From positions 1 through 64,000 of the forward strand of contig JBBREK010000001.1 of assembly GCA_038203025.1 (NCBI GenBank): DNA of 64,000 nt, read 5' to 3'. The notes beneath the pieces are model-generated. The model had not been told where the DNA came from. It did no database searches and worked only from the letters and a program-made list of their open reading frames with translations. A program made the position numbers and the translations under genes. Source of the DNA: UBA11346 sp038203025. GTDB taxonomy: Bacteria > Planctomycetota > UBA11346. This document shows positions 8,524 through 16,520 of this stretch, piece by piece (positions within the stretch are counted from its first letter, which is position 1; the number at the start of each line of letters is the position of its first letter).

Positions 8524-9439
8524 TGGGGTGCTGGTCGCCGGATTCGGCGGCCCGCAGGCGGGCTGCTGCGGCCGACGCAGCGACTGCGACCGCGCTCCCG
8601 GTTGCGAGGCAACCTGCTTTGTCTCTGGCATCCTCAACGACGATCCGGCGCAGGCCGGGCGCATCGCCGAGGTGGTCTCCCACTACCGCCACTTCGGCGG
8701 CTACAGTCCGTACAACCGCCTGGCTGCCGCCCAGGCCGACGCCCTGCGTGCCGAACTCGTTCGGCGCGGCCGTCGGGTGCGGCTAGAGCTCGGCTTCCGC
8801 CACTGGTCGCCGTGGATCGGCCAGGCCTGCGAACGGCTGGCCGACTGTACGCGCATTGTCGGGCTGATCCTGGCGCCGCACGCGGCGGGCCGCTCGACCG
8901 ACCTCTACCGCTCTGCCGCTGCGCGCGCCGACATCCGTTGGGCTGGTCCCTACCACGCCCACCCCGGTCTGGCGGCCGCGGTCGCCGACCGTCTGCGCCA
9001 GGCGACCCTCGGCTGGGGCGCCGAGCGTCTGGATCGCGCCGCCCTGCTGTTCACCGCGCACGCCATCCCGCAGCCGGCCGAGCGTGCCAGCGGCTATCGC
9101 GAGCTGGTCGCGGCCAGCGCCGCGCTCGCCGCCACCGCCTTCGGCAAGCCGACGCATCGCATCGTCTACCAGAGCGCGCCGGTGGACCGCCGCGTGCCCT
9201 GGTCGGCGCCGCAGATCTCGGAAATGCTCGCCGAGCTGCGCGCCGCCGGCGTCGAGGACGTGCTGCTGCAGCCGATCGGTTTCCTCGTCGACCACATCGA
9301 GGTGCTCTACGACCTCGACGTCGACGCCCAGCTGACCGCCGCCCGCCTCGGTCTGCGCCTGACCCGCGCCGCCACCGTCGGCGACCATCCGGCGTTCATC
9401 GCCGGCCTGGCAGATACGGTCGAAGAAGCGTTGGGGTAG
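8516..9439 (+). CDS. hemH: Ferrochelatase (HemH/CpfC type) with a Cys-rich N-terminal insertion
   Basis: Inserts Fe(II) into a porphyrin in the last steps of haem synthesis. Residues 5-13 match the family start (VLVAGFGGP); the catalytic His is in LLFTAHAIPQ (H182) and the acidic partner in GFLVDHIEVLYDLD (H260, E262). HYRHFGGYSPYN is also conserved. Between GGP and HYRHFGG there are 42 residues, about 13 more than usual in this subgroup, and the extra stretch contains five Cys (C17, C18, C24, C30, C34). Some ferrochelatases carry a [2Fe-2S] centre, but normally at the C-terminus. Whether it uses protoporphyrin or coproporphyrin cannot be decided from sequence. Confidence 0.9.
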   Translation: MTDGVLVAGFGGPQAGCCGRRSDCDRAPGCEATCFVSGILNDDPAQAGRIAEVVSHYRHFGGYSPYNRLAAAQADALRAELVRRGRRVRLELGFRHWSPWIGQACERLADCTRIVGLILAPHAAGRSTDLYRSAAARADIRWAGPYHAHPGLAAAVADRLRQATLGWGAERLDRAALLFTAHAIPQPAERASGYRELVAASAALAATAFGKPTHRIVYQSAPVDRRVPWSAPQISEMLAELRAAGVEDVLLQPIGFLVDHIEVLYDLDVDAQLTAARLGLRLTRAATVGDHPAFIAGLADTVEEALG

Positions 9440-9447
9440 TTGGCCGA

Positions 9448-9490
9448 GTTGGCCACAGAGGCACGGAGATCCACAGAGGGCCACAGAGCC
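9448..9490. repeat. Short degenerate CACAGAGG direct repeats
   Basis: In the 135-bp convergent gap after hemH, CCACAGAGG/CACGGAG-type words recur three times in about 40 bp. Similar words occur in intergenic DNA of many bacteria. No coding potential is seen here. Confidence 0.4.
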
Positions 9491-9574
9491 GGCAGATTGG
9501 GATACGGGAGGCAGGATTGGCCGACTACTGACCAATGAATCTGCCCTATGTCTTTCTCTGTGGCAAGATCGACG

Positions 9575-10822
9575 TTATCCGAACCACGTCCTCACTATGT
9601 GGCGCTGCCTTTTGCCCAAAGCCGTGCGTGGCAGGGCGGGGACGATCAGCCAGCGACGCGGGCGCTTGAAGCCGGCGAGGCGAGGTTGCAGCCAGGCGTC
9701 GAGGGCAGCAGGGTCTAGACCGTCCTGCACCACCACCACGGCGGCGGCAACCATCTCGCCCCAGGTCGCGTCGGGCAGTCCGACGACGCAGGCCTCCGCA
9801 ACCAGCGGGTGCTGCTGCAGCACCGCCTCGACCTCCGGGGCGGCGACGTTCTCGCCGCCGCTGATGATCAACTCGGCGGCCCGGCCAATGATGCGCAGAC
9901 GGGTGTCTCGCAGCTCGCCAAGATCGCCGGTGGTGTGCCAGGTCGGGGCTGGTTCCAACTTGCCGTCGACCTCGTAGCCGTCGAAGCACATCGGCCCACC
10001 AACCAGGATGCGCCCGTCATCGATCCGGACCTGTGCGGTGGGCACGGGCAAGCCATCGAGCGTCACCATGCTGCCCATCTCGGTCAGGCCGTAGGTCTCG
10101 CGCACTGGCCAGCCCAGTCGTCGGGCCGCTGCTGCCACGGCCGCATCCAGCGGGCCCCCGCCGATCAGCGCGTGCTGCAGTCGCGGGGGCGGCGGGGTGC
10201 CGGCTGCAACCAGCCGGGCGAGCATGGTCGGCACCAGGCTGGCGCCGGTGGCGTCCGCTCCGGGCGCGGCCTCCAGGTCGACGGCGCCGCCGCAGGCCAG
10301 GGCGCGCAACGTCGCCATGATGCCGCCGACGTGATCGAGCGGCAGCGGCAGCGACCAGTGATCCGCCGCGTTGAGGCCGAGGGCGGCGACGTGCGCGGCC
10401 ACCGCTGCCGCGATCGCTGATCGGCCCAGGCGCACTGCGCGCGGCGCGCCGGTGGTGCCGGAGGTGAACAGGACAAGGGCGCCGCTGATTGGGCCGACGG
10501 TTCCGACCGGACCGGCGAAGACTGGCGGCATGGCCACGGTCGGGACGGCCTCGGCCAATGGGTGCGTGGGATCGGCGATGGTCAGTCGTACGGCGGTACG
10601 GGCATGCAGGGTACGCAGCTCAGCGATGGTCAGTCGACGGTTGAGCGGCACCACGGTCAAGCCAAGGCGCAGGGCCGCCGCCAGCAGCTGCACGGTGGCT
10701 GGCGTGTTGAGACCGCCGAGGGCGATGCGGTCGCCGGCGTTCAGGCCGTGATTGCGCAGCCAGACCGTCGCCGCCGCCTCGCCTGGCCAGGCCCAGCCGT
10801 CGTCATGGCGCAGCGGCCTCAC
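9575..10822 (-). CDS. menE: o-Succinylbenzoate-CoA ligase (MenE)
   Basis: ATP-dependent CoA ligase of menaquinone synthesis that forms OSB-CoA from o-succinylbenzoate via an acyl-adenylate. It is a 415-residue ANL-family protein with the P-loop LFTSGTTGAPRAV, the A5 motif YGLTEMGS, the A7 region TWHTTGDLGELRD and the C-terminal lysine motif PRTALGKRQR. I chose the GTG at 10822: it overlaps the menC stop as GTGA and starts just before the conserved N-terminal domain; longer readings run antisense across menC. It is the third gene of a menA-menC-menE operon. Confidence 0.92.
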   Translation of the reverse strand: MRPLRHDDGWAWPGEAAATVWLRNHGLNAGDRIALGGLNTPATVQLLAAALRLGLTVVPLNRRLTIAELRTLHARTAVRLTIADPTHPLAEAVPTVAMPPVFAGPVGTVGPISGALVLFTSGTTGAPRAVRLGRSAIAAAVAAHVAALGLNAADHWSLPLPLDHVGGIMATLRALACGGAVDLEAAPGADATGASLVPTMLARLVAAGTPPPPRLQHALIGGGPLDAAVAAAARRLGWPVRETYGLTEMGSMVTLDGLPVPTAQVRIDDGRILVGGPMCFDGYEVDGKLEPAPTWHTTGDLGELRDTRLRIIGRAAELIISGGENVAAPEVEAVLQQHPLVAEACVVGLPDATWGEMVAAAVVVVQDGLDPAALDAWLQPRLAGFKRPRRWLIVPALPRTALGKRQRHIVRTWFG

Positions 10823-11736
10823 GGCGTTACCGCAAAGCCGAGGCCGGGTCCGTCGATATGGGCGGGATCGAAGTCGCCGACGTCGCGCGCCAGCAGCCCG
10901 CCGGTGGCCAGGCCGTGTGGTCCGGGCAGGCCGAGATGCAGGGCGAGGTGGGCGGCGTGGGCGCGCTCGACCGCGCTGCCCAGGGCCGAGGACAGCACTA
11001 CCTCCAGGCCAGCGAGGCGCGCCAGCGTGGTCAGTGCCGTGGTCGCGGCCCAGCCGCCGAGCCAGTTCGGCTTCAGTACGATCACGTCGCAGGCTCCGGC
11101 GGCGATGGCTCGGGCCAGGTCGTCCTGGCCGCGTATCGACTCGTCGAGGGCGATGCGCAGGCCGGCGCGGCGCAGTTCGGCGCAACCGGCGAGATCGCCG
11201 GCCGGCAGGGGCTGCTCGACGTAGTCGACCAGACGGCCGGCGAGGCGGGCGAAGGCGTGTGCCCCGGCGCGGTCCCAGGCGCCGTTGGCATCCAGGCGCA
11301 GCCGCAGGCCGGGCTCGCGGGCGAGCAGTCCGCGCACGCGTGCGGCGTCGGCCGGTGGATCGCCGCTGCTCTTCAGTTTCACCGTGCCGCCGCCGAGGGC
11401 CTCGCTGTCGCCGGTGGCCAGGCGATTGCATGCGACGGCTCCAGCGCAGCCGGCCAGGGGACTGCCGGCCTGACGGGCAGCGTGATCACGGCGCGCGCCC
11501 TCGACCGCGGCCAGGGCGCAGGGCGTGGCCATGCCTGGTTCGCCGCCAGCGACGGCACGCTCAAGGGCAAGCTCGCAGCGTTCCGGTGCCTCGCCGCCGT
11601 AGCCGGGCAGCGGGGCTGCCTCGCCCCAGCCATAGCCGATTGAGACCAGCCAGACGGTGCGCTCAGCAATGGTGCCCAGGGCGGTACGCAGCGGGATGCG
11701 CAGCGGTAGGCGCAGCCGGTGCACGCGTGGGATCAC
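10819..11736 (-). CDS. menC: o-Succinylbenzoate synthase (MenC)
   Basis: Enolase-superfamily enzyme that dehydrates SHCHC to o-succinylbenzoate in menaquinone synthesis. The 305-residue protein shows the K-x-K catalytic pair (TVKLKSSG), metal ligands in LRLDANGAW, YVEQPL and LDES, and the second lysine in VLKPNWLGG. The start overlaps the menA stop by 4 nt and the stop overlaps the menE start by 4 nt, so the three proteins are probably made stoichiometrically. menB, menD, menF and menH are not in this window. Confidence 0.93.
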   Translation of the reverse strand: MIPRVHRLRLPLRIPLRTALGTIAERTVWLVSIGYGWGEAAPLPGYGGEAPERCELALERAVAGGEPGMATPCALAAVEGARRDHAARQAGSPLAGCAGAVACNRLATGDSEALGGGTVKLKSSGDPPADAARVRGLLAREPGLRLRLDANGAWDRAGAHAFARLAGRLVDYVEQPLPAGDLAGCAELRRAGLRIALDESIRGQDDLARAIAAGACDVIVLKPNWLGGWAATTALTTLARLAGLEVVLSSALGSAVERAHAAHLALHLGLPGPHGLATGGLLARDVGDFDPAHIDGPGLGFAVTP

Positions 11737-12602
11737 GGCCAGTGCGCCAGCCCGGCGACGGCGGTGCCGGCGGTGAGCAGCTGGACCAGGGCAGCCAGTC
11801 CGAGGCAGCGGTTGAGCTCACGGCCACGGCTGGTCCACACCATCGCGGTCAGGGCCAGGCCGCCGACCAGCGCGACGCCGGCGGCATCGGGGCAGCCGGC
11901 CAGCCACCAGGCGGTGATCGCCGCGGCATGCAGTCCCGTATGGTAGATGCGGGTGCCGCGGTCGCCCAGTCGCACCGCCAGGGTGCGCTTGCCGGTGGCG
12001 GCATCGGTGCGCAGGTCGCGCAGGTTGTTGATCGCGATCAGCACGGTGGCCTGCAGCCCCACTGCGACCGCGGCCGCCCACCAGCCCGGGGCCAGGGGCC
12101 AGTGTGGGGCCTGCACCCAGGCCGCGCCGAGCACGGCGACCAGGCCGAAGAAGACCAGGACGAAGGCGTCGCCGAGGCCGAGGTAGGCCAGCGGCGCCGG
12201 CCCAAGAGTGTAGGCCAGCGCCGCGATGACGCTGGCGGCGCCGACCAGCCACAACTGCCAACCGCTTTGGCTTGCCAGCCAGCCCCCGATCCCGCTTGCC
12301 AACAGCAGCACGACGGCTGCGCCGACAAGCATCGCGTGTGGCGTGATCAGGCCGCTGGCGACGGCGCGCGGCGGACCAAGGCGGTCGGGTGTGTCGGCCC
12401 CACGCAGGGTGTCGCCGGCGTCATTGGCGAAATTACAACCGATCTGCAGCAGTATCGCCCCGGCCAGACAGCCCACTGCCAGGTCCAGGCGCCACGGGCC
12501 AGCGGTCGCGGCCAGGGCGGTACCCACCGCCACCGGTGCGAGGGCGGCAGCCAGCGTCTTGGGTCGGGTGGCCATCAGCCAGGCACGCAGCATGCGTGCC
12601 AT
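11733..12602 (-). CDS. menA: 1,4-Dihydroxy-2-naphthoate polyprenyltransferase (MenA)
   Basis: Integral-membrane UbiA-family enzyme that attaches the polyprenyl tail to DHNA. The 289 residues form about eight membrane helices. The first aspartate motif is NFANDAGD (with RGADTPDR downstream) and the second is NNLRDLRTDAATGKRTLAVR, the MenA-type signature. It is the first gene of the men operon. Its ATG is 53 bp from the divergent gene at 12656, so both promoters must lie in or near that short GC-rich gap. Confidence 0.95.
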   Translation of the reverse strand: MARMLRAWLMATRPKTLAAALAPVAVGTALAATAGPWRLDLAVGCLAGAILLQIGCNFANDAGDTLRGADTPDRLGPPRAVASGLITPHAMLVGAAVVLLLASGIGGWLASQSGWQLWLVGAASVIAALAYTLGPAPLAYLGLGDAFVLVFFGLVAVLGAAWVQAPHWPLAPGWWAAAVAVGLQATVLIAINNLRDLRTDAATGKRTLAVRLGDRGTRIYHTGLHAAAITAWWLAGCPDAAGVALVGGLALTAMVWTSRGRELNRCLGLAALVQLLTAGTAVAGLAHWP

Positions 12603-12655
12603 GCTCTGCGGCCCGGCCGGCCCGCAACTTGCGTGCCCGGCACCGGCTCGCGAGC

Positions 12656-13249
12656 ATGCCAGCCATGCAGCATGACCTGAACCGCATCGCCAACTGCTGC
12701 GGTGTGCTCTTCCGCCGGACCTCTGCCGGCATCATCCACCACGCCACGGCCTGGAGCGTCGGCCCAGGCGAATGGGTTTCGGCGTGGCCCGGTGACGAGC
12801 CCGAGGATCCGGTCGACGGCCTGCGCATGATGCTCACCCGTGACGGCAGCGAGCACGCGGTCAGCGGCTGGGAGTACGACGGCGGCATGCTCGGCCTGGT
12901 CGGCCCCGACGTCGGTGCCGTGCTGCCGGTGCACCCTGACGGCGCCGCGCTGCACAAGCGCGACCGCCTCTTTGCCCTCGGCTATCCCGACATGATCGAC
13001 CACCCGTCGATCCGCCTGGCCCGCCGCGAGCTGACCCCCGAGCTGTACTTCCCCTATCTGTGCCCGTGGAGCATGCAGGGCCACCTCTGCCTGTTCACCA
13101 GCCAGGACGGCTTCCTCACCGGCCGCTGCTATCCCGGCATGGCCGGCGCCCCGGTCTTGGCCGAGGACGGCACCGTGGTCGGCGTCCTGCTCGGCGGCGA
13201 CGCCAGCCCGGACCACCCGCCGCTCAGCCGCTTCCGCCGCCTGGCGTAG
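12656..13249 (+). CDS. Trypsin-fold-like protein lacking catalytic residues
   Basis: About 197 residues; starts at 12656 or at the in-frame ATG at 12665 are both possible, with no clear Shine-Dalgarno. The pattern follows a chymotrypsin-fold protein: ATAWSVGPGEWVSAWPGDE corresponds to the strand pair around the catalytic His, DGGMLGLV to the Asp region, and YPGMAGAPVLAEDGTVVGVL to the G-x-S-G-G-P loop. The catalytic Ser is Ala (GMAGAP) and the His position appears to be Pro. I infer an inactive or binding-only homologue. There is no signal peptide. It converges on the polysaccharide operon, with repeat copy C between them. Confidence 0.6.
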   Translation: MPAMQHDLNRIANCCGVLFRRTSAGIIHHATAWSVGPGEWVSAWPGDEPEDPVDGLRMMLTRDGSEHAVSGWEYDGGMLGLVGPDVGAVLPVHPDGAALHKRDRLFALGYPDMIDHPSIRLARRELTPELYFPYLCPWSMQGHLCLFTSQDGFLTGRCYPGMAGAPVLAEDGTVVGVLLGGDASPDHPPLSRFRRLA

Positions 13250-13254
13250 TCCCC

Positions 13255-13301
13255 CGTAGCACCGGCTTTAGCCGGCCCGGCCGGCGGGCTTCAGCCCGCC
13301 G
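13255..13301. repeat. REP-like twin-hairpin repeat, copy C
   Basis: 47 nt in two hairpins: CCGGCTTTAGCCGG (13262-13275) and GGCGGGCT-TC-AGCCCGCC (13283-13300). It is 42/47 identical to copy D at 62465. The glycosyltransferase stop codon (TAA, 13268-13270 on the minus strand) is in the first loop, and the element codes for the C-terminal GGLKPAGRAG. It could also act as a bidirectional terminator between the two convergent genes. Confidence 0.8.
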
Positions 13302-14035
13302 AACAGCTGCATTCCTGTCCATGCGACAGCTGTCCACAGCACATGCAGCACGGTTGCCGGATTCCCCCGCCCATGCCGGCTGGCGAACCAGCGCAGATAG
13401 CGCAGCCGCACTGCCAATGGCGGCCGCTGTCCACCGACCGCCCGATGGTGCGCCCGCAGTCCGCTGGCGAAGCGCAGGCGGAAGCCCGCCCGGTGCAGCC
13501 GCCAGCAGAAATCCCGATCCTCGCCCAGGGCATAGCCCGGCATCCGTGCATCGAACCCGCCCACCGCCAGTGCCGCCGCACGCCTGACCGCGAAGCAGCA
13601 GCCGAACAGCTCGCGCGTCGGACGATCGCAGCGCCGGCTGGTCAGTCGCCGCGCATCGCGCAGGCAACCCAGATGCAGCAGGCGATGCAGCCGCCGCGCC
13701 CACCCCCCGCGTGTCTCGATCACCGGCCCCCAGGCGGCGAACTCCGGCTCAGCCGCTGCAAGCTCCAGGATACGCTGACCGAGATCGGGCGCGACGTCGG
13801 TATCGTCATCAAGAAACAGCACGATCTCCGCGTCGGTCGAGGCCAGCAGCACATTGCGCGCCGCAGGTAGGCCGGCGAGGTCAGGGCGATGCAGGACGCT
13901 GACACCCGGGTGCGAAAACGGTACGGGGGACTGGTCGCAGATGACCAGGAGACCGTGGCAGGATTGCAGCGAGGGCAGGGAGCGTGCCATCTCCTGGTTG
14001 CGATTCTTCGTCGGAATGGCGAAGATGAGACTCAT
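13268..14035 (-). CDS. Family 2 glycosyltransferase
   Basis: 255-residue cytoplasmic GT-A enzyme, the last gene of the polysaccharide operon. It shows the nucleotide-sugar fold: FAIPTKNRNQ at the N-terminus, GLPAARNVLL, then EIVLFLDDDTDVAPD with the metal-binding DDD, and LGEDRDFCWRLHRAG as the acidic catalytic region. The start at 14035 overlaps the upstream stop (ATGA). The final ten residues, GGLKPAGRAG, are encoded by the REP-like repeat at 13255-13301, so the native C-terminus has probably been replaced. Donor and acceptor sugars are unknown. Confidence 0.85.
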   Translation of the reverse strand: MSLIFAIPTKNRNQEMARSLPSLQSCHGLLVICDQSPVPFSHPGVSVLHRPDLAGLPAARNVLLASTDAEIVLFLDDDTDVAPDLGQRILELAAAEPEFAAWGPVIETRGGWARRLHRLLHLGCLRDARRLTSRRCDRPTRELFGCCFAVRRAAALAVGGFDARMPGYALGEDRDFCWRLHRAGFRLRFASGLRAHHRAVGGQRPPLAVRLRYLRWFASRHGRGNPATVLHVLWTAVAWTGMQLFGGLKPAGRAG

Positions 14036-15153
14036 GGGATCATACTGCGGGCAATGCGCAGGTACTCCGGTAGCTTGCAGCTCCAATCCAACCGTGTTTC
14101 GGCGAAGCGGCGGAGCGACTCCGCAGCGTTGGCGGGAAGAGCGGCGGCGAACTCGACGATTGCCGTTGGATCCAGCGCGTCGTCGCCTCCTTGCAGCTGC
14201 AGCACCCCAGGCAGGCCGGTGGGCAGGTCCGGATCATCGTAGGCATAGATGAATGGCAGCCCGCGCGCTGCGTATTCCCTGGACTTTATCGGACAGGCCT
14301 GACGCAACCCGGCCCTATGCAGGGCCAGGGAGGCGATGCCGAGGTGGGCTTCCGCGAGTGTGCGGTCCAGATCGGCGGGCGTCTGCTGACCCAGATTGGT
14401 GACCGAGTAGTGCGGACCATTTTCGTCTGGCAGGTGGGATCTGCCGGCGATCCGCAGATTGATGCGGTGCGGGCCACGGAAGGAGCGCAGGCCGGTGACG
14501 AGGCGGTCCAGGCCATGCCAAGGAGCTTCGGTGCCGAGCGCCGCCACGATGTCGAGGTCTCCGCCGGCGAAGCGCCGCCGCCCACGGAAAGGTGTCCCGT
14601 GGCAGTCCACCCCATTGCTGCACCACGCCGTCGGCAGGCCAGGAGCAGCACGGGAAAGCGAGGCGCTGATCTCCGGCGTGACGCCGACGGCGCCGGCGAT
14701 ATGCCGAAGATAGATGGGCAGTAATGCATCGGCGAAGCGGTCCCAGGGTCGGGCTGATGTCGACCCGCGGCGGGCAGCCCGCTCGCTGACCGGGTCGCTG
14801 TGATGCTCGCTGATGATGCGCGTCCCCCACCGTTGCAGGAACCAAGGCAGGGACAGGTCGGCTGTACCGGCGTGACGCAAGATGCAGCGCCGGGTCCCTT
14901 GCGGGATAGATCCGCCGATCCAGTGGTGTCGCCAGAGCCGCGATCCCAGCAGCCATCCTGGCGAGCCGCCGCACTCCAGCCAGGTGAGGCCAGGACTGGA
15001 CGGCAGATCTGCGCCGCTGACCACGAGGAAGTGTATCGGGCAACCGCTGCGGATGGCGGCCGCGCCCTGCTGGCGCAGCTTGCCTATGATGCCGGGCCAC
15101 GGGTCTGGGCGGGGCATCCAGGTCATATGGAGCACCCCATCGGACGTGTTCAT
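14032..15153 (-). CDS. GT4-like glycosyltransferase
   Basis: 373 residues in the polysaccharide operon, with 4-nt overlaps on both sides. The second half has the GT-B signs DLDIVAALGTEAPWHGLDRL, then INLRIAGRS and the EYAARGLPFIYAYDD donor-site loop, consistent with a family 4-type retaining glycosyltransferase. The first half (HAGTADLSLPWFLQRWGTRI) fits the acceptor domain. No membrane segment is visible, so it probably works at the inner face of the membrane on lipid-linked sugars. Specificity is unknown. Confidence 0.8.
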   Translation of the reverse strand: MNTSDGVLHMTWMPRPDPWPGIIGKLRQQGAAAIRSGCPIHFLVVSGADLPSSPGLTWLECGGSPGWLLGSRLWRHHWIGGSIPQGTRRCILRHAGTADLSLPWFLQRWGTRIISEHHSDPVSERAARRGSTSARPWDRFADALLPIYLRHIAGAVGVTPEISASLSRAAPGLPTAWCSNGVDCHGTPFRGRRRFAGGDLDIVAALGTEAPWHGLDRLVTGLRSFRGPHRINLRIAGRSHLPDENGPHYSVTNLGQQTPADLDRTLAEAHLGIASLALHRAGLRQACPIKSREYAARGLPFIYAYDDPDLPTGLPGVLQLQGGDDALDPTAIVEFAAALPANAAESLRRFAETRLDWSCKLPEYLRIARSMIP

Positions 15154-16520
15154 CTGGTCTCCCGCACATCACGCCAGAAACGTCTGAGCGCATGCACGCT
15201 GGTGAGGATGACCAGCACGCCAACGCCAGCGCAGGTCGGGAGATTGCTCTTGGCGCAGGTGCAGGCGATGACGCCGGCGGCGATCACCGGCAGGATGGCG
15301 GCGTAGTCGAGCTGGACGGGGCAATATCGCCGGCTGCTACCGGCCACTAGCAACAGTCCACTGGCGGATCCCGCCAGCGTGGCGATGGCTGCGCCCTGCG
15401 GACCTAGCGCCGGCACCAGCAGTGCCGCACACGTGACCGCGCACAGTGCCGAGATGATGGCACACAGGGTTGCGATCCCGGTCCGCTTTGCCAGTTCAAG
15501 ACCGGGGAAGCACGCCGCCGCGGCCATCAGGATGGTACTCCAGGCTAGCGGACCGGCGAGATCCAGCGTGGAGCCGTAGCCAGAGTGCAGCATGGAGGTC
15601 GGCAGGTGCGGCAACAGCAGTGCGGTAAGCGAAGCGATGCTGCCGGCGCTGCCGATCAGGCCGGTCAGCATGATGCCGGAGGTCCTGCCTGCGGCCGGCG
15701 CCGAACCATCCCGGTACAGCAGTGGCGGAAGCACGGTCTGCATCGAAGCGGCAATGATTCCGGCCGGCAGAGCCATCCGCCAAGCGAAGGCATACGCACC
15801 CAGTTCTTCGACCGGCCGGGTGGAGGCTAGAATGGCGCGGTCGCACCATTGGGCTGTCCACCAGGCAAGCGATCCGGGCAGCAGTGGCGCGGCATAGGCG
15901 CACATCTCCATCCACTCGGTGCGTTTCGGCCGGCGCAGGACTGAACAGCCGCTGCCGGCAAGGCCGGTGGCGCCGGCTAGTGCGAAGGCGGCGGTCTGGG
16001 CATGGAGCAGGCCAGCGCCGCCGAGTCCGAGATGTCCCACCAGGATTCCGCAACCAACGAACAGCACAACCCCCTGTACGAGCGCTGTGCGCGACCAGTG
16101 GGCATGCGCGTTCTCGGCACGCAACTGCTGCTGGACCGCTGTGTAAAAGCCGAAGCTGATCGCAGCCGGCAGCGCCTGCCAGGCGAGGTGCGGAGCGTGA
16201 TGAAGCAGCACTGCGGCTATTGCCATCGCGCAGAGTGTGCAGGCCGACAGCCAGGGCCAGAACGCCGTGGCGCACAGGGTCTCGCGGCCTGCCGTCGTCT
16301 TGCTACCAGGCAGTAGGCGCAGCAGTCCCTGTTGGGTCTCCAGGGTCAGAATGGCGGCGCCGGCCTGCAGCAGCAGTGGTAGGAGATCGATCACGCCGAG
16401 ATCGGCGGGATCTACCCCTACGGCGATCCAGCCGACTGAACCGAAAGCGAACGCGCGTCCCAGTAGTCGAATGCCGATCTGGCCGGTGCAGGCGCGGAGC
16501 GCATCGTTGACCGTTGTCAT
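15150..16520 (-). CDS. Wzx-type polysaccharide flippase (MOP superfamily)
   Basis: 456 residues with a dozen or more hydrophobic helices throughout, fitting the 12-14 helix MATE/MOP fold that moves undecaprenyl-linked repeat units across the membrane. The start MTTVNDALRACTGQ at 16520 overlaps the preceding stop (ATGA); readings that begin further upstream are antisense noise over the neighbour. Position among glycosyltransferases supports the Wzx role. No obvious Wzy polymerase lies in the operon; the WaaL/Wzy-like gene at 62501 is the only candidate in the window. Confidence 0.85.
   Translation of the reverse strand: MTTVNDALRACTGQIGIRLLGRAFAFGSVGWIAVGVDPADLGVIDLLPLLLQAGAAILTLETQQGLLRLLPGSKTTAGRETLCATAFWPWLSACTLCAMAIAAVLLHHAPHLAWQALPAAISFGFYTAVQQQLRAENAHAHWSRTALVQGVVLFVGCGILVGHLGLGGAGLLHAQTAAFALAGATGLAGSGCSVLRRPKRTEWMEMCAYAAPLLPGSLAWWTAQWCDRAILASTRPVEELGAYAFAWRMALPAGIIAASMQTVLPPLLYRDGSAPAAGRTSGIMLTGLIGSAGSIASLTALLLPHLPTSMLHSGYGSTLDLAGPLAWSTILMAAAACFPGLELAKRTGIATLCAIISALCAVTCAALLVPALGPQGAAIATLAGSASGLLLVAGSSRRYCPVQLDYAAILPVIAAGVIACTCAKSNLPTCAGVGVLVILTSVHALRRFWRDVRETR

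Noticed and set aside
9448..9490. CRISPR-like direct repeats
   Set aside because: Units are short, degenerate and without regular spacers.
10752..12680. 642-codon open frame on the + strand
   Set aside because: It is antisense to menC and menA; composition is Arg-rich as expected for shadow frames in GC-rich DNA.
13224..13703. Alternative 159-codon frame on the minus strand
   Set aside because: It is a shifted reading of the GT2 gene without its family motifs.
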